A stretch of DNA of 64,000 bases from Limisphaera sp049537155 (lineage in GTDB: Bacteria > Verrucomicrobiota > Verrucomicrobiia > Limisphaerales > Limisphaeraceae): the NCBI RefSeq assembly GCF_049537155.1, contig NZ_JBMVQZ010000001.1, positions 1 to 64,000 on the forward strand, in the 5' to 3' direction. The position numbers and the translations under genes are program-made. Below, in pieces: positions 26,085 through 36,046 of this stretch. Position 1 is the stretch's first letter. Every line of letters begins with the position of its first letter. A model generated the notes under the pieces. That model ran no database searches and was not told where the DNA came from. It saw nothing but the letters and a program-made list of their open reading frames with translations.

Positions 26085-26570
26085 GAACCCGGTGGAGGGA
26101 GCAGCGGAGTTTTTAATTCTTCAAGAATGCCTCGGGCAAGTGCGTGACAATCCTCTGCCGGAACCAGCTTACCCCATTTTGCCCCTTCTAGAATTTTCCG
26201 CGGGCCAGAGGGACAGTCGGTAGCGACGACAGGTAGCACTGCAGCTAAAGCGTCAATAAGCAGGGTTGGTAAGCCTTCCCAGCGGCTCTCAAAACAAACA
26301 GGCCACCTTGTGCTACGTGTGCAGGAAGGTTGCGCGTAAATCCAGGCATAGTCACGTGTGTGACGATACTAAGTCCTGAGCTAACCTTTCCAGCTTTGCT
26401 CTTTCGGAGCCTTGGTCCTAAAAAATCAACCGCACTCATCTCTCTTTAAGCACCAACGATAACGCGCGTAGGACAATGTCAAAACCTTTTACCACACCCA
26501 GTCTCCGCGCAGCGACGATGACTGGGCTGCCGCCGCGAAGGAATGGGTGATCCACAGATGCTTTCATATT
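26085..26570 (-). pseudogene. GT4 glycosyltransferase remnant (C-terminal half)
   Basis: On the minus strand, pieces of a GT-B C-terminal domain appear in sequence: HPFLRGGSPVIVAARRLGVV and VKGFDIVLRALSLVLKE, a stop, VRLIF, another stop, then MPGFTRNLPAHVAQGGLFVL. After a frameshift comes ESRWEGLPTLLIDALAAV with VVATDCPSGPRKIL and KLVPAEDCHALARG, ending at a TAG near 26085. The WEGLP and ATDCPSGPREIL-like motifs identify GT4. The N-terminal acceptor domain is absent. At least two stops and one frameshift make it non-functional. Confidence 0.8.
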
Positions 26571-26571
26571 A

Positions 26572-27579
26572 TCATCCTCCATTTGGGTAGGAAATCTGCA
26601 CACGAAAGACGTCTAGGCGGCTTAAAAGCGATCTTTTCATTTGTTCTAGTAGTTGAGCGTTGGGATTACTTAGCTGATCATAGGCAAGAGCAAGACCCAC
26701 ATCTTTAAATTCATTCAGATCGTAGCTTATGACAAGGTCACTTAAACCGCTAAAGCGCGGATCTTCATGGAGTCTGGGATGCACAAGGACCACAGGGACT
26801 CCCAGAGAAGCTGCAGGAAGAGCCACATGAAGCCTAGAGGTCAGGATAACAGAGGCGCTGGCCATCGCCTGTAATCGCATTTCAGCAAGGGTGAGCCGCA
26901 ATAATGGTGAACTTGGAACAAACGGCCTGTGGAGTGCTAGCAACATTTTATCAGCGCGGTTTTTTGAAAGCAGCATTTTAAGTATGCCGAAAATTGGCGT
27001 GCGGGCGAGGAGGGTCCGAACCCGGGTCAGGGTTGTGGCTATCGGAGAGATTTCCTGGCTTAAGGTTGATGCGCTCCGGATGATTTCCCTTGGCACATAC
27101 TTGAAAGCGTTCTCGTGTAAGTCAATGATGAGCGGTCGAAACTTATCCGGCTTGCAATCCCGGGTGAGCCAGTTGGAAACCGTTAAAGTGAGGCACCCGG
27201 AAAAGTAAGCTTTGAGCCCAGCATGCTTTAGCAATTCCACCGTTTTTAAATCCCGCGCGCCTATTTCAAACCGGGAAAGGTACTCCACCACTTCTGGACG
27301 AAAAAACTTGTCAGCTATTTCGGGAGAGATATGGACAGAAATGAAAAAGGGAACCAGGGTTGAAGGGGGAAGCCAACGCGTGGGATTGTAAGTGTACCAC
27401 CCATTTACCACTACAGCAACTCTTTGCCCAGGGTCAAGGCGGAATGTCTGAGGGTACCACCAGTCAAAGGTATCCCGGTCAAGGACGGCGTCGACCGTTC
27501 CCCAAAATTTCCAAACAGGCCAGGCCTGGATATCGTCCCCGAGATTGCTTGTCTGGGCCATTAACAAAGCCTTTAACAT
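26572..27579 (-). CDS. Polysaccharide pyruvyl transferase family protein
   Basis: The 335-residue protein opens with ALLMAQTSNLGDDIQAW, the N-terminal signature of the polysaccharide pyruvyl transferase (PS_pyruv_trans) family. Its C-terminal part has VILTSRLHVALPAASLGVPV and VLVHPRLHEDPRF, the second conserved block. Enzymes of this family add a pyruvate ketal from phosphoenolpyruvate to sugars of capsule or exopolysaccharide, although some members have other roles. The ATG at 27579 follows the flippase stop by two bases, so the two are almost certainly co-transcribed. The reading frame is intact. Confidence 0.82.
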   Translation of the reverse strand: MLKALLMAQTSNLGDDIQAWPVWKFWGTVDAVLDRDTFDWWYPQTFRLDPGQRVAVVVNGWYTYNPTRWLPPSTLVPFFISVHISPEIADKFFRPEVVEYLSRFEIGARDLKTVELLKHAGLKAYFSGCLTLTVSNWLTRDCKPDKFRPLIIDLHENAFKYVPREIIRSASTLSQEISPIATTLTRVRTLLARTPIFGILKMLLSKNRADKMLLALHRPFVPSSPLLRLTLAEMRLQAMASASVILTSRLHVALPAASLGVPVVLVHPRLHEDPRFSGLSDLVISYDLNEFKDVGLALAYDQLSNPNAQLLEQMKRSLLSRLDVFRVQISYPNGG

Positions 27580-27581
27580 GT

Positions 27582-28850
27582 TTATCCCCCGTTTCTAATC
27601 TGTTTGATGGTACCTATCACTAGATAGGCACCCGATATGGCTTGTAAAAGAAAGAGCAATGTCAAGCTGAGCAGTGCTCCAGGAAGCCCCATTTTTATCG
27701 GTAGAATGGTGGCGAGGAAGAGTACCAAAGCAGAGGATGAAAGGTGAAGGGCAAGTACGCGTTGTGGTCGATTTAGGGCTCTCAAAGCTGTGCCCATCAT
27801 CCCTGCTATCCCCAACAAAACGGGAATGGGAGCCAACAAAGAAAGGTACAAGGGTGGGATGCTTGCGTATTGATTATCGAAAAGAGCTTGCAGAGCAGGT
27901 TGCCCCCAGATGACTGTTGCCAACGAGAACGGTGCGGTGAAGGCAATTGCCAGGCCTGTAGCCGCTTTTAGGCGAAACACGAAAGCGCGAGGTTGAACGC
28001 TTACCGGCGCAAGCGAGGATAGAGCCAGTTGGCTAAGGGCTGCGGCGATCAGGTTTATAGGCGTATAGAGCAACGCCAGCACTCGTAGACGTGCAACGTC
28101 CTCAATACTGTGCGCAGATGCAAGTGTCCAGTATGGCAGATTGCCGGCCAAGCCAGAGAGGGCAAGTGCGGGAATGACCCACCTTCCATAGGAAAAATGA
28201 AGAAGAAAGATGTCTTTTTTGTTGAGAGCCATGTTTTGTCGTATACAGAACGGCTTGAAATGACGTACAACGAGAAGGCTCCCCAGTGAGCCCAGAAACA
28301 CAGCCAAAAAAGCGGTATCGCTTTGAAGAAGGGAGCATTTGTGAAGCAAGAAAAGGGTTGGAAGAAAAATTCCGGTATACAGGACACCGCCCAGTGCTGC
28401 CAAATGCGGAGCGGGGAAGACGTAAACAGCCCGGCGGTAAAAGGTCAGCGTGAGCCAGGACGGAAGGGCGAGAGCTATCGCTAAGCTGGTGTAAAGCCAT
28501 TCCTTGGCTCTCAGTATTAAGAGCGCCAGTGCAAATGCCGCTGTTGCAAGAGCTGCCCCAAAATAAAGTTGCAGCTGAAAAACCCTTCGGAAGTAGCCAA
28601 GCGTGAGTCCCTGGAAACGACTTTTGCCGTAGACAACCACGGGTTCACCCCAGAGGGTGACGTGCAAGCTGGCTGCTACGGCGAGGAAAGTGCTGGCCAA
28701 AGCGAACAAGCCATATTGATCCTGGGTCAGATGCCTGGCCAAAAAAACTTGGCCTGCAAAGCTGGCAAAAGCAAAAATGGTTTGTTCTCCTGTGGCGGAG
28801 AGGAAGAATCTGGCAAAACTCAAAACTTGCACCTGCCGCATGTCCCGCAT
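27582..28850 (-). CDS. Polysaccharide flippase (Wzx/MATE-like)
   Basis: The 422-residue protein has about twelve predicted membrane helices and starts MRDMRQVQVLSFARFFLS. The early segment FLARHLTQDQYGLFALAST is typical of polysaccharide export flippases of the MVF/MATE superfamily, which move undecaprenyl-linked repeat units across the inner membrane. Its place next to the pyruvyl-transferase-like gene and within the glycosyltransferase block supports this. The ATG at 28850 is preceded by a G-rich stretch (GGGGGAGGGGG) that can act as ribosome binding site and appears to belong to the transposase remnant upstream. Confidence 0.85.
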   Translation of the reverse strand: MRDMRQVQVLSFARFFLSATGEQTIFAFASFAGQVFLARHLTQDQYGLFALASTFLAVAASLHVTLWGEPVVVYGKSRFQGLTLGYFRRVFQLQLYFGAALATAAFALALLILRAKEWLYTSLAIALALPSWLTLTFYRRAVYVFPAPHLAALGGVLYTGIFLPTLFLLHKCSLLQSDTAFLAVFLGSLGSLLVVRHFKPFCIRQNMALNKKDIFLLHFSYGRWVIPALALSGLAGNLPYWTLASAHSIEDVARLRVLALLYTPINLIAAALSQLALSSLAPVSVQPRAFVFRLKAATGLAIAFTAPFSLATVIWGQPALQALFDNQYASIPPLYLSLLAPIPVLLGIAGMMGTALRALNRPQRVLALHLSSSALVLFLATILPIKMGLPGALLSLTLLFLLQAISGAYLVIGTIKQIRNGG

Positions 28851-28859
28851 AAACGCTGA

Positions 28860-29705
28860 CCCCCTCCCCCTGCGGCCACAGACCCAGGGGGTGGGGCTCC
28901 AGCAGGGCGACCTGCGCCACGAACTCAGGCAAGAGAAGCTTAGCTCGCCCGCTCCCTGGCCTCCCGCCAGCTTCCCTTCCCGTCCATCCTCACGCAGTGT
29001 GCCAGCAGGTAGGTCAGAAGGCAGAGCGCCAGAAAACGGTGCAGCCCCAAAGGCGTGCGTTGCGCGAACTGCCCCAGGAAGAAGTGGCTTTTGATGCCGC
29101 GGAAGAAATGCTTTAAAGTGAGGCGCCTGCTCGCCGACACAAGCAGGCTCCGGAGCTTGGCAGGAAACGTGGCCACCACGTACCGGCGCTCGCAGCCCCT
29201 TTGGGGCAAGGGATAGCGATACTAGGCCACCCGAACCGGAAAGGAAAGCTCCAAAAGTGGACCCGGCTTCCCTGACACCTGAGGCCGCAAGCCTCCCGCT
29301 CCCCGCAGCCTGCTGTCCTGCCGCATCCTCACCACCGCTTCAAAACCCGAACCCTTCACCCCGAAAAGGAACCAGGCGGCGCGAGTCACGCCGCCAGGTT
29401 TAACTTATATGCCGCGTCCCCGGCCACCCGTATGCGGAAGGCCCGGCGCATCCAAAGGGGCGGAGAGGCCACTACGCTTGGAACCAGGAGAGAGGGGCTT
29501 TCTGCGGGCAGGACCCGGAAGCGGTCTCGCTTCCCAGGGTGACCAGGGCCAGGACCACTGAGAGACGGGGCTTGGGGCCCTTTCTCGTCCTCGGCCGCTC
29601 CTGGGTTCCCGGGACAATCCGGAATGCGTGCGCAGAACCACTCAAGCCGCCTGGCTGTAAGCTTCGGGACGACACCACCTTACCCGTGTCACGCAGATGT
29701 GTCAA
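28860..29705 (-). pseudogene. Transposase remnant (IS4/IS701-like), multiply disrupted
   Basis: Reading the minus strand from 29705 down, KGPKPRLSVVLALVTLG and later VKGSGFEAVVRMRQDSR give way to LLELSFPVRVA. An in-frame TAG follows, then YRYPLPQRGCERRYVVATFP, SRRLTLKHFFRGIKSHFFLG and TPLGLHRFLALCLLTYLLAH. A one-base frameshift near 28940 leads to LLLPEFVAQVALLEP and GLWPQGEG. The central and C-terminal order matches DDE transposases of the IS4 superfamily as I remember them from thermophiles, which is an impression and not a search result. Short open frames elsewhere in 28860-29705 are fragments of it. Confidence 0.7.
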
Positions 29706-29729
29706 CAGTTTTGGGATAGGTTTTTGGTT

Positions 29730-30296
29730 TTATAAAACCACAGGGTCAGAGAGGACACAGAGGAAAAACACAGAAATGTTTTCTGATTTCTTTTCGAGAT
29801 GTCGCGGAAGCAAAGGGAACGGCGCAGGCATGACCACAAGCAAGCCTGCTCATCTCTTTTTTTCTGAATGTCGTGCCCATTGGCTGCTTGGGACCGTCGC
29901 ATTCTAAAAGTGCCCGCCGACAAACTGCATCGTCCCGGGGGGCCTCCTGGTCGGTCGGTGTGCGCGAAGCGTTCAAAATCGGCCTCCATTCGCCGGAAAT
30001 CCCCTTGAGTTCTTCTCAGTGAAATATCTCCGTGTCCTCTGTGCCCCTGTGGTTTATTCATGAATCTCTCTCTGTGTCTTGGTGGTGTTCCACCGGGCCT
30101 CTGTGGACTCCCTTTCCCTGTGTGCGATCCTGGCCCTCTATCTCCTGCAAAACCCTCTGTGGCATTGCTGTTGGAAAGAAAATCGGGGAAAAGCCTCAGT
30201 GTATTCCTCCGTGTCCTCTGTGCCTCTGTGGTTTATCTATAAATCTCCCTCAGAGTCTGCGTGGTGTTCAACTCTCCGTGTCTCCGTGGTTCAAAG
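29730..30296. repeat. CACGGAG-family repeat block
   Basis: Copies such as CTCCGTGTCCTCTGTGCC and TGTGCCTCTGTGGTTTAT recur around 30030, 30210 and 30275, with an opposite-facing copy (CCACAGGGTCAGAGAGGACA) at about 29737. Two of the copies are near repeats of each other (30025-30075 and 30208-30260). No gene is visible in this 580-bp gap; its small open frames follow the repeats. Confidence 0.8.
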
Positions 30297-31391
30297 GGCG
30301 GTGGCGAGGGCGTGAACGACACGGTCCTGGTCGGCCTCGCTCAGGAACGGATGCATCGGCAGGCTGAGCACCTCGCGCGAGGCCTGCTCGGCCACGGGAA
30401 AGTCGCCCCACCGATAGCCCAGATCTCGGAACACGGGCTGTTCATGCAGGCACTTGGGATAGTAAACCGCCGTGGGAATGCCCTGTTGTTTGAGTTTGGC
30501 GGTCACCTGGTCGCGGTTGGGGACGCGGATGGTGTACTGGGCGTACACGTGGGTGTTACCGGGCGCCACCGCCGGCACGGCATGGGGCAGGTTCAGCAAA
30601 GGCCGCAGTGCGGCATCGTACCGACGGGCGATGCGTTCCCGATTGCGGAGTTCCTCGTCGAAATGCGGCAGTTTGGCCAGAACAACGGCGGCCTGGAGGG
30701 TGTCGAATCGGCCGTTCATTCCGACCAGGGTGTGGTGGTGGCGTTGGAGTCCCCCGTGGTTGCGGATGGCGCGCATGCGGTCGGCCAGCGCGTCGTCGTT
30801 GGTGAACAGTGCGCCGCCGTCGCCGTAGCAACCGAGCGGCTTGGCGGGGAAAAAGCTCGTGCTGCCGACGGTGGTGACGCCGCAGCTGCGGCGGCCGTGT
30901 CGGGTGGCGCCGAAGCTTTGTGCCGCGTCCTCGATGACCGCCAGGCCATGTCGGGCGGCGATCTCGTTGATCCGTTCGATGTCGGGCATCTGACCGAAGA
31001 GACTGACCGGCATGAGGGCGCGTGTGCGGGGTGTGATGGCCGGTTCGATGAGGTCGGGATCGATGTTGTAAGTGTCGGGTTGGATGTCCACGAAGACGGG
31101 TCGGGCGCCGACCAACGCGATGGTTTCGGCGGTGCTGATCCAGGTGAAGGGGGTGGTGATGACCTCGTCCCCGGGGCCGATGCCGAGGGCACGCAGGGCG
31201 ATTTCCAGGCTGTCGGTCCCGCTGGCGGCGGTGATGCAGTGTCGGACGCCGACGTACCGGGCCAGCTCGGTTTCCAGTTCCCTGACCTCCGGGCCGAGGA
31301 TGAACTGGCCGTGCTCGAGCACGGTCTGGATGCGCCGCTGGATTTCGTCGCGATAGGCCCGGTACTGTGCCTGGAGATCAATGAATTGCAT
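30291..31391 (-). CDS. DegT/DnrJ/EryC1-type sugar aminotransferase (WbpE-like)
   Basis: This PLP-dependent aminotransferase makes amino-sugar nucleotides for surface glycans. The 366-residue protein starts MQFIDLQAQYRAYRDEIQRR and has SGTDSLEIALRALGIGPGDE, the PLP-contact VIEDAAQSFGA (D155) and the Schiff-base lysine in SFFPAKPLGCYGDGG (K184), followed by NGRFDTLQAAVVLAKL. The wording closely resembles the WbpE subgroup acting on UDP-2-acetamido-3-keto-hexuronates, but substrate specificity is inferred. The ATG at 31391 is preferred over a GTG four codons upstream. The gene is flanked on both sides by repeat blocks and is separated from the rest of the polysaccharide locus by the transposase remnant. 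Confidence 0.9.
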   Translation of the reverse strand: MQFIDLQAQYRAYRDEIQRRIQTVLEHGQFILGPEVRELETELARYVGVRHCITAASGTDSLEIALRALGIGPGDEVITTPFTWISTAETIALVGARPVFVDIQPDTYNIDPDLIEPAITPRTRALMPVSLFGQMPDIERINEIAARHGLAVIEDAAQSFGATRHGRRSCGVTTVGSTSFFPAKPLGCYGDGGALFTNDDALADRMRAIRNHGGLQRHHHTLVGMNGRFDTLQAAVVLAKLPHFDEELRNRERIARRYDAALRPLLNLPHAVPAVAPGNTHVYAQYTIRVPNRDQVTAKLKQQGIPTAVYYPKCLHEQPVFRDLGYRWGDFPVAEQASREVLSLPMHPFLSEADQDRVVHALATAL

Positions 31392-31397
31392 GGGAAT

Positions 31398-31662
31398 CAC
31401 CACAGAGGTACGGAAACCACCGAGACAACGGAGATGTTCTCATTTTTCAACCACAGAGACACGGAGAACACAGAGAGAAACACAGAGATGATCTTGTTTA
31501 TATGACCCGCAGAGGCACGGAGGGTACAGAGAGCTTTTCTGTTGTTCCTTCTTTCTCTGTGAACTCTGTGTCTCTGTGGTTCTACAGTGGTTTTTCTGTC
31601 TCTGTGGTTCCTTGTATCGTGTTCCCGGTGTCCCGGTGGTCCAGGCGACGGAGGCGGTGGCG
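31398..31662. repeat. CACGGAG-family repeat unit with internal ATGACCCGC core
   Basis: It contains the unit found elsewhere in this zone: an arm CAACCACAGAGACACGGAGA, the core ATGACCCGCAGAGGCACGGA followed by AGAGCTTTTCTGTTGTT, then the inverse arm CTCTGTGTCTCTGTGGTT. It ends with TTTTTCTGTCTCTGTGGTT and CGTGTTCCCGGTGTCCCGGT. The last part recurs almost identically at 32850-32930. It lies between the aminotransferase and the MNT/HEPN pair. Confidence 0.88.
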
Positions 31663-31671
31663 GTTGATTTA

Positions 31672-32043
31672 TCAGGGCGCTTGGGGCGTTGAAGAGGGCG
31701 GACGCCAACGCGGTCGGTGCCAGATCCAGACGGCGTCGTGCAGCAACATGCGCCCGAATCGTGTCTCGGGATCCAGGGCATTCCATTCCTCCGGGGTGAG
31801 GACAACGAGGTCCACCGGGACGGGGAGGGTCTCGACCGGCCAGGGACGATGCCGTTCCGCCGGATCGGCGTGTGCGTGCTCCACGATGAGCAGGAGGTCC
31901 GCATCGCTGCCCACACCGAAACGCCCTGTGGCGAGCGACCCGAAACAGGCGACGGCCAGAAGCTCGGGATGCGTCCGGGCCTGCTGATCCGCCCAGTCGC
32001 GAACGGCGGTGCGGACCGTCTGCGGGTCAGGCCAGACGATCAC
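31672..32043 (-). CDS. Minimal nucleotidyltransferase (MNT), partner of HEPN protein
   Basis: The product is about 123 residues and carries the polymerase-beta-type signature GSLATGRFGVGSDADLLL (GSxxxGxxxxxSDxDL), followed by VPVDLVVLTPEEW with a further acidic residue. MNT proteins paired with HEPN proteins act in toxin-antitoxin systems, where known MNTs adenylylate the HEPN toxin. The frame is open upstream over the HEPN gene; I take the GTG at 32043, which overlaps the HEPN stop by 17 nt, with ATG at 32070 as alternative. The C-terminal 15 or so residues run up to the repeat block and may be poorly conserved. Confidence 0.8.
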   Translation of the reverse strand: MIVWPDPQTVRTAVRDWADQQARTHPELLAVACFGSLATGRFGVGSDADLLLIVEHAHADPAERHRPWPVETLPVPVDLVVLTPEEWNALDPETRFGRMLLHDAVWIWHRPRWRPPSSTPQAP

Positions 32044-32416
32044 GGACGAATGCAAGGATCTCACCGGCATATTGCAGGGCCAGTTCGCTTTGCAGGGGAC
32101 CGTAATGCTCAAATGGCGGCCCTTCCGGATGGCCATTGGGATAGCGCGTGGGAACGTAGTAACCGTCAAGGACACGCGCCTTTTCCAGCAGATCGGGCCC
32201 CGGTCGAAGGGGCTCCGGAAGCTCCTGGATCAGACGTGCCACGACATGGCCCCAGGCCTCCTGTCCGTGGGCCAGATGCAGGGCGTTGACCGCCTTCTCA
32301 GCCGCCTGATGAGCGGCGAAACAGGCCCACTCATGACATGCAGCGTCGCGGGCCAGGCGGGCCAGGTTCAGATCCCTTTCGGCCTGGCGCCACCAGTCCA
32401 GTGTGCGCGTGCTCAT
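32027..32416 (-). CDS. HEPN domain protein
   Basis: The 129-residue all-helical protein starts MSTRTLDWWRQAERDLNLAR and has the COG2250-type HEPN core ACFAAHQAAEKAVNALHLAH, with a later WGHVVARLIQEL helix. HEPN proteins next to MNT genes are RNase toxins or their inactive relatives. An RX4H-type pattern (RDAACH) occurs near residue 23, not at the usual C-terminal position, so catalytic competence is uncertain. The ATG at 32416 is clear. It overlaps the MNT gene, so the two form one operon that is bounded by repeat blocks on each side. Confidence 0.85.
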   Translation of the reverse strand: MSTRTLDWWRQAERDLNLARLARDAACHEWACFAAHQAAEKAVNALHLAHGQEAWGHVVARLIQELPEPLRPGPDLLEKARVLDGYYVPTRYPNGHPEGPPFEHYGPLQSELALQYAGEILAFVRDRLA

Positions 32417-32439
32417 CGAGGGAGGACAGAGAGAACCCC

Positions 32440-33194
<755 letters not shown>

Positions 33195-33208
<14 letters not shown>

Positions 33209-33722
33209 GACAGTACTCCTCGACGATCCGGCGCAGCGTGGGGATGTCCACGGCCGGGTAACGGATCAGTTGCGGTTCGATCTGCCGGAAAAGCTCGTGC
33301 AAACGTTGGGGCTGGATCCACCCGTGCCTGCGCATGGCCTCGATGTCCTGCAGATCCCGCTGATGACGGCGATGCAGCTTGGCGAGGGCCTGGGCATAGG
33401 GATCGTAGTGGTAGAACTGGATGGGTCCGTGCTGGGCGATCCAAAGCGAACGGTCCTGCCAGCCGGGGAGGGGAGGCAGGAACTGGTCGGGAGCCGCCAG
33501 CTCGACGTTCAGGCCCAGTCGGTCCTTCAGTTCGGCCAGTGCCTCGTAGAAACCGGCCGGTTCGGGGTCGGCCTTGAGATCCACGTCGACCGTGGTTTGA
33601 CGCCAGCCGTACCATACGGCGGTGGCACCGCCGGCGAGGTAGATCCGGCCCGGACCACGCACGGCCCGGCCCAGGGCGATGACAAAGGCCTCGAGTTTCG
33701 CCCGATCCGTCTCCGCTCGCAT
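33195..33722 (-). CDS. Nucleotidyltransferase-fold protein (DUF6036/AbiEii-like)
   Basis: The 175-residue protein begins MRAETDRAKLEAFV and carries IYLAGGATAVWYGWRQTTVD followed by VDL, i.e. a GG motif followed by a DxD pair, the signature of AbiEii-type or DUF6036 nucleotidyltransferases. The C-terminal part is Arg/His-rich and helical (AKLHRRHQRDLQDIEAMRR). Proteins of this fold occur as toxins or antitoxin-like partners in phage-defence modules; here the partner would be the overlapping 118-residue protein. It lies between two repeat blocks. Assignment rests on the short motif. Confidence 0.72.
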
Positions 33723-33723
33723 G

Positions 33724-34218
<495 letters not shown>

Positions 34219-34222
34219 TGGT

Positions 34223-34603
34223 TCAGAGGATACGGCGGCGGATGCCGTCCTTCAGCACGGGCACGTTGAAGTTGATGAGCAGGCCGAGTTTCCAGCCGCC
34301 CAGTTTCATGTAGGTGAGCAATTGGGCTTCGTGGATCGGTTCCATCCCGGTCACGGCCTTGATCTCCACGACGAGGGCGTCGCGGATCACCAGGTCGGGT
34401 CGGTAGCCGCAGTCGAGCCGGACGTCCTTGTACCGGACAGGCAGCACGTATTGTCGGACGTAAGGGATCTGGCGCAGGTCCAGTTCGTGGGCCAGACAGG
34501 TTTCGTAGGCGGACTCCAGGAGGCCGGGGCCGAGGACGCGGTGAACCTCGATGGCCGCGCCGATGACCTGTTCGGTCAACTGATTGATCTCTTCGATGTT
34601 CAC
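34223..34603 (-). CDS. GxxExxY protein (PD-(D/E)XK nuclease-like)
   Basis: The 126-residue protein has VIGAAIEVHRVLGPGLLESA with the family motif GPGLLESAY (GxxExxY), CGYRPDLVIRDALVVEIKAV (the D...ExK-type arrangement of PD-(D/E)XK folds) and MKLGGWKLGLLINFNVPVLK near the end. These small proteins are widespread, often in many copies per genome, and are predicted nucleases or nucleic-acid-binding proteins of unknown role. The start is GTG at 34603. Both ends are flanked by CACGGAG repeat units within about 10-30 bp, making a compact repeat-gene-repeat cassette. Confidence 0.88.
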   Translation of the reverse strand: MNIEEINQLTEQVIGAAIEVHRVLGPGLLESAYETCLAHELDLRQIPYVRQYVLPVRYKDVRLDCGYRPDLVIRDALVVEIKAVTGMEPIHEAQLLTYMKLGGWKLGLLINFNVPVLKDGIRRRIL

Positions 34604-34631
34604 CTCGGAGACAGGAAGGTTCTCCGATTCT

Positions 34632-34880
34632 CTTCACCACAGAGGCACCGAGGCCACGGAGAGACCCCGGAGATGTTTTCTTTCTTTCAACCACGGAGAC
34701 ACGGAGGACACAGAGAAAAACCCAGAGATGTTCTTGTTTATATGACCCGCAGAAGCACAGAGGGCACGAAAAGCTTTTCTGTTGTTCTTTCTCTGTGAAC
34801 TCTGTGTCTCTGTGGTTCTACAATGGTTTTTCTGTCTCTGTGGTTTCTTGTGACGTCTTCTCCGTGTCTCGGTGGTGCAG
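34632..34880. repeat. CACGGAG-family repeat unit
   Basis: One full unit: CAACCACGGAGACACGGAGG, core ATGACCCGCAGAAGCACAGA, AAGCTTTTCTGTTGTT, then the inverse arm GAACTCTGTGTCTCTGTGG and the tail TTTTTCTGTCTCTGTGGTTT also present at 31590 and 32855. From 34881 to 35071 I see no gene or repeat. Confidence 0.85.
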
Positions 34881-35071
34881 GGACAGGCTGCCGCCCTTGG
34901 TCGTTTTGCCGCTTTTTCCGGCAAAGACCGTCTGGCCGTCGGTGTTGCCTGTACCCGGCATGGACCGGGTGCAACGGGCTTTCGGACCCGTCGCTTGATC
35001 GGTCCCGGCCCCCGTGTTGGGGATGGCCGGGCACCACCATCGTTTCGTGCGGGTGCCGCCTGCGTGCCGGT

Positions 35072-35608
35072 TCAACCGGCCAGGACCCGCTGGATCAGCG
35101 GCAGCAGCCGCCGGCCGTTCCGGCTCCAACTGCGGAGGAGCCGGATCCGGTTGCGTGCGTGATTGCGCTGCTCCTCCGGCAGGGATTCCGCCAGGGCGCT
35201 GATGCGGTCGAGTCGCTCCTCACCGTCGCGAAGCCGGGGTTCGACCCGTTCGCGGAGGAACCGGCCGGCCATGCGGCGCAGTTCGGCCACGGCCTCGTAA
35301 TGGACGCGGCGGTCGTCGGGCGACTCGATCTTGCGCACGGCGCCGATGGCGTGGAGGAACCGGAGTCCCTGACTGGCCGAGCCCTTGCTGATGCCGAGTC
35401 GTTGCACCAGTTCGTCCATCGGCATCGGGCGTGGCGCGATGAACAGCAGCCCGTAGATCTGGCCGAAGGAGGCGGGCTGACCCAGCAGACGGGAGAGCCG
35501 GACGAAAAAGTCCACCACCTCCCGCTCCAGCGGGCTCAGGCCGTTGCGATCGCGTCGGACAGCGGTATGCGACCGCGGTTCAGCCCCCGTTCGACGTGTC
35601 ACCCACAC
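35072..35608 (-). CDS. GbsR/MarR-like winged-helix transcriptional regulator
   Basis: The product is about 178 residues. The wHTH region reads FVRLSRLLGQPASFGQIYGL then MPMDELVQRLGISKGSASQG, matching GbsR-type regulators (SPLEREVVDFF before, IESPDDRRVHYEA in the wing). A basic Arg-rich C-terminal tail follows. Its target cannot be deduced; no metabolic operon is next to it. The start is not certain: GTG at 35608 or 35602 precede the conserved region, and the open frame extends slightly upstream. It is transcribed away from a repeat block and ends about 190 bp before the next one. Confidence 0.82.
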   Translation of the reverse strand: MWVTRRTGAEPRSHTAVRRDRNGLSPLEREVVDFFVRLSRLLGQPASFGQIYGLLFIAPRPMPMDELVQRLGISKGSASQGLRFLHAIGAVRKIESPDDRRVHYEAVAELRRMAGRFLRERVEPRLRDGEERLDRISALAESLPEEQRNHARNRIRLLRSWSRNGRRLLPLIQRVLAG

Positions 35609-35679
35609 GCGGTCCACGCTAGGAAAGGCCGGAAAAAGTTCAAGCGGAAATGAACAAAAATCGTGAACGCCCCGTGGGG

Positions 35680-36046
35680 AGGACACGGAGGTGGCGGGAG
35701 GTCACAGAGGGGAGGGAGGACGCGGAGGGCTGGTGGGGGCGGAACCACCGAGGCACAGAGCATAAGTGATATCAATAAACCACAGAGGCACAGAGGACAC
35801 GGAGGAATGCGCAGAGAGCTTTTTTTCTGCTTTTTCCCGAGAGGGCACAGAGCCGGAAGCAGGACGCGCGGAGGGGGCGAGATCCAGGGGAGGGCCAAGG
35901 TGCGGGCAGAGATCACGGAGGTGGCGGGAGGTCACAGAGGGCCGGTGGTGAGGAAACCACCGAGGCACGGACGATAAGTGATATGAATAGACCACAGAGG
36001 CACAGAGGACACGGAGGCATACACAGAGGGCTTTCTTCTGATTTTT
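35680..36046. repeat. Tandem 210-bp repeat of the CACGGAG family
   Basis: The segment CATAAGTGATATCAATAAAC followed by CACAGAGGCACAGAGGACAC near 35761 recurs as GATAAGTGATATGAATAGAC at 35971, a period of about 210 bp. The preceding GGTGGCGGGAGGTCACAGAGG is also duplicated (35691 and 35921). This subtype lacks the ATGACCCGC core. The right end touches the truncation point of the IS110 transposase at 36047. Confidence 0.8.

Noticed and set aside
29357..29395. Hairpin GGCGGCG/CGCCGCC as terminator
   Set aside because: It lies inside the transposase remnant frame and has no T tract on either strand.
32027..32416. RX4H motif of the HEPN protein as proof of RNase activity
   Set aside because: RDAACH is near the N-terminus, while the catalytic RX4-6H of HEPN RNases lies in the C-terminal helices, so the match could be chance.
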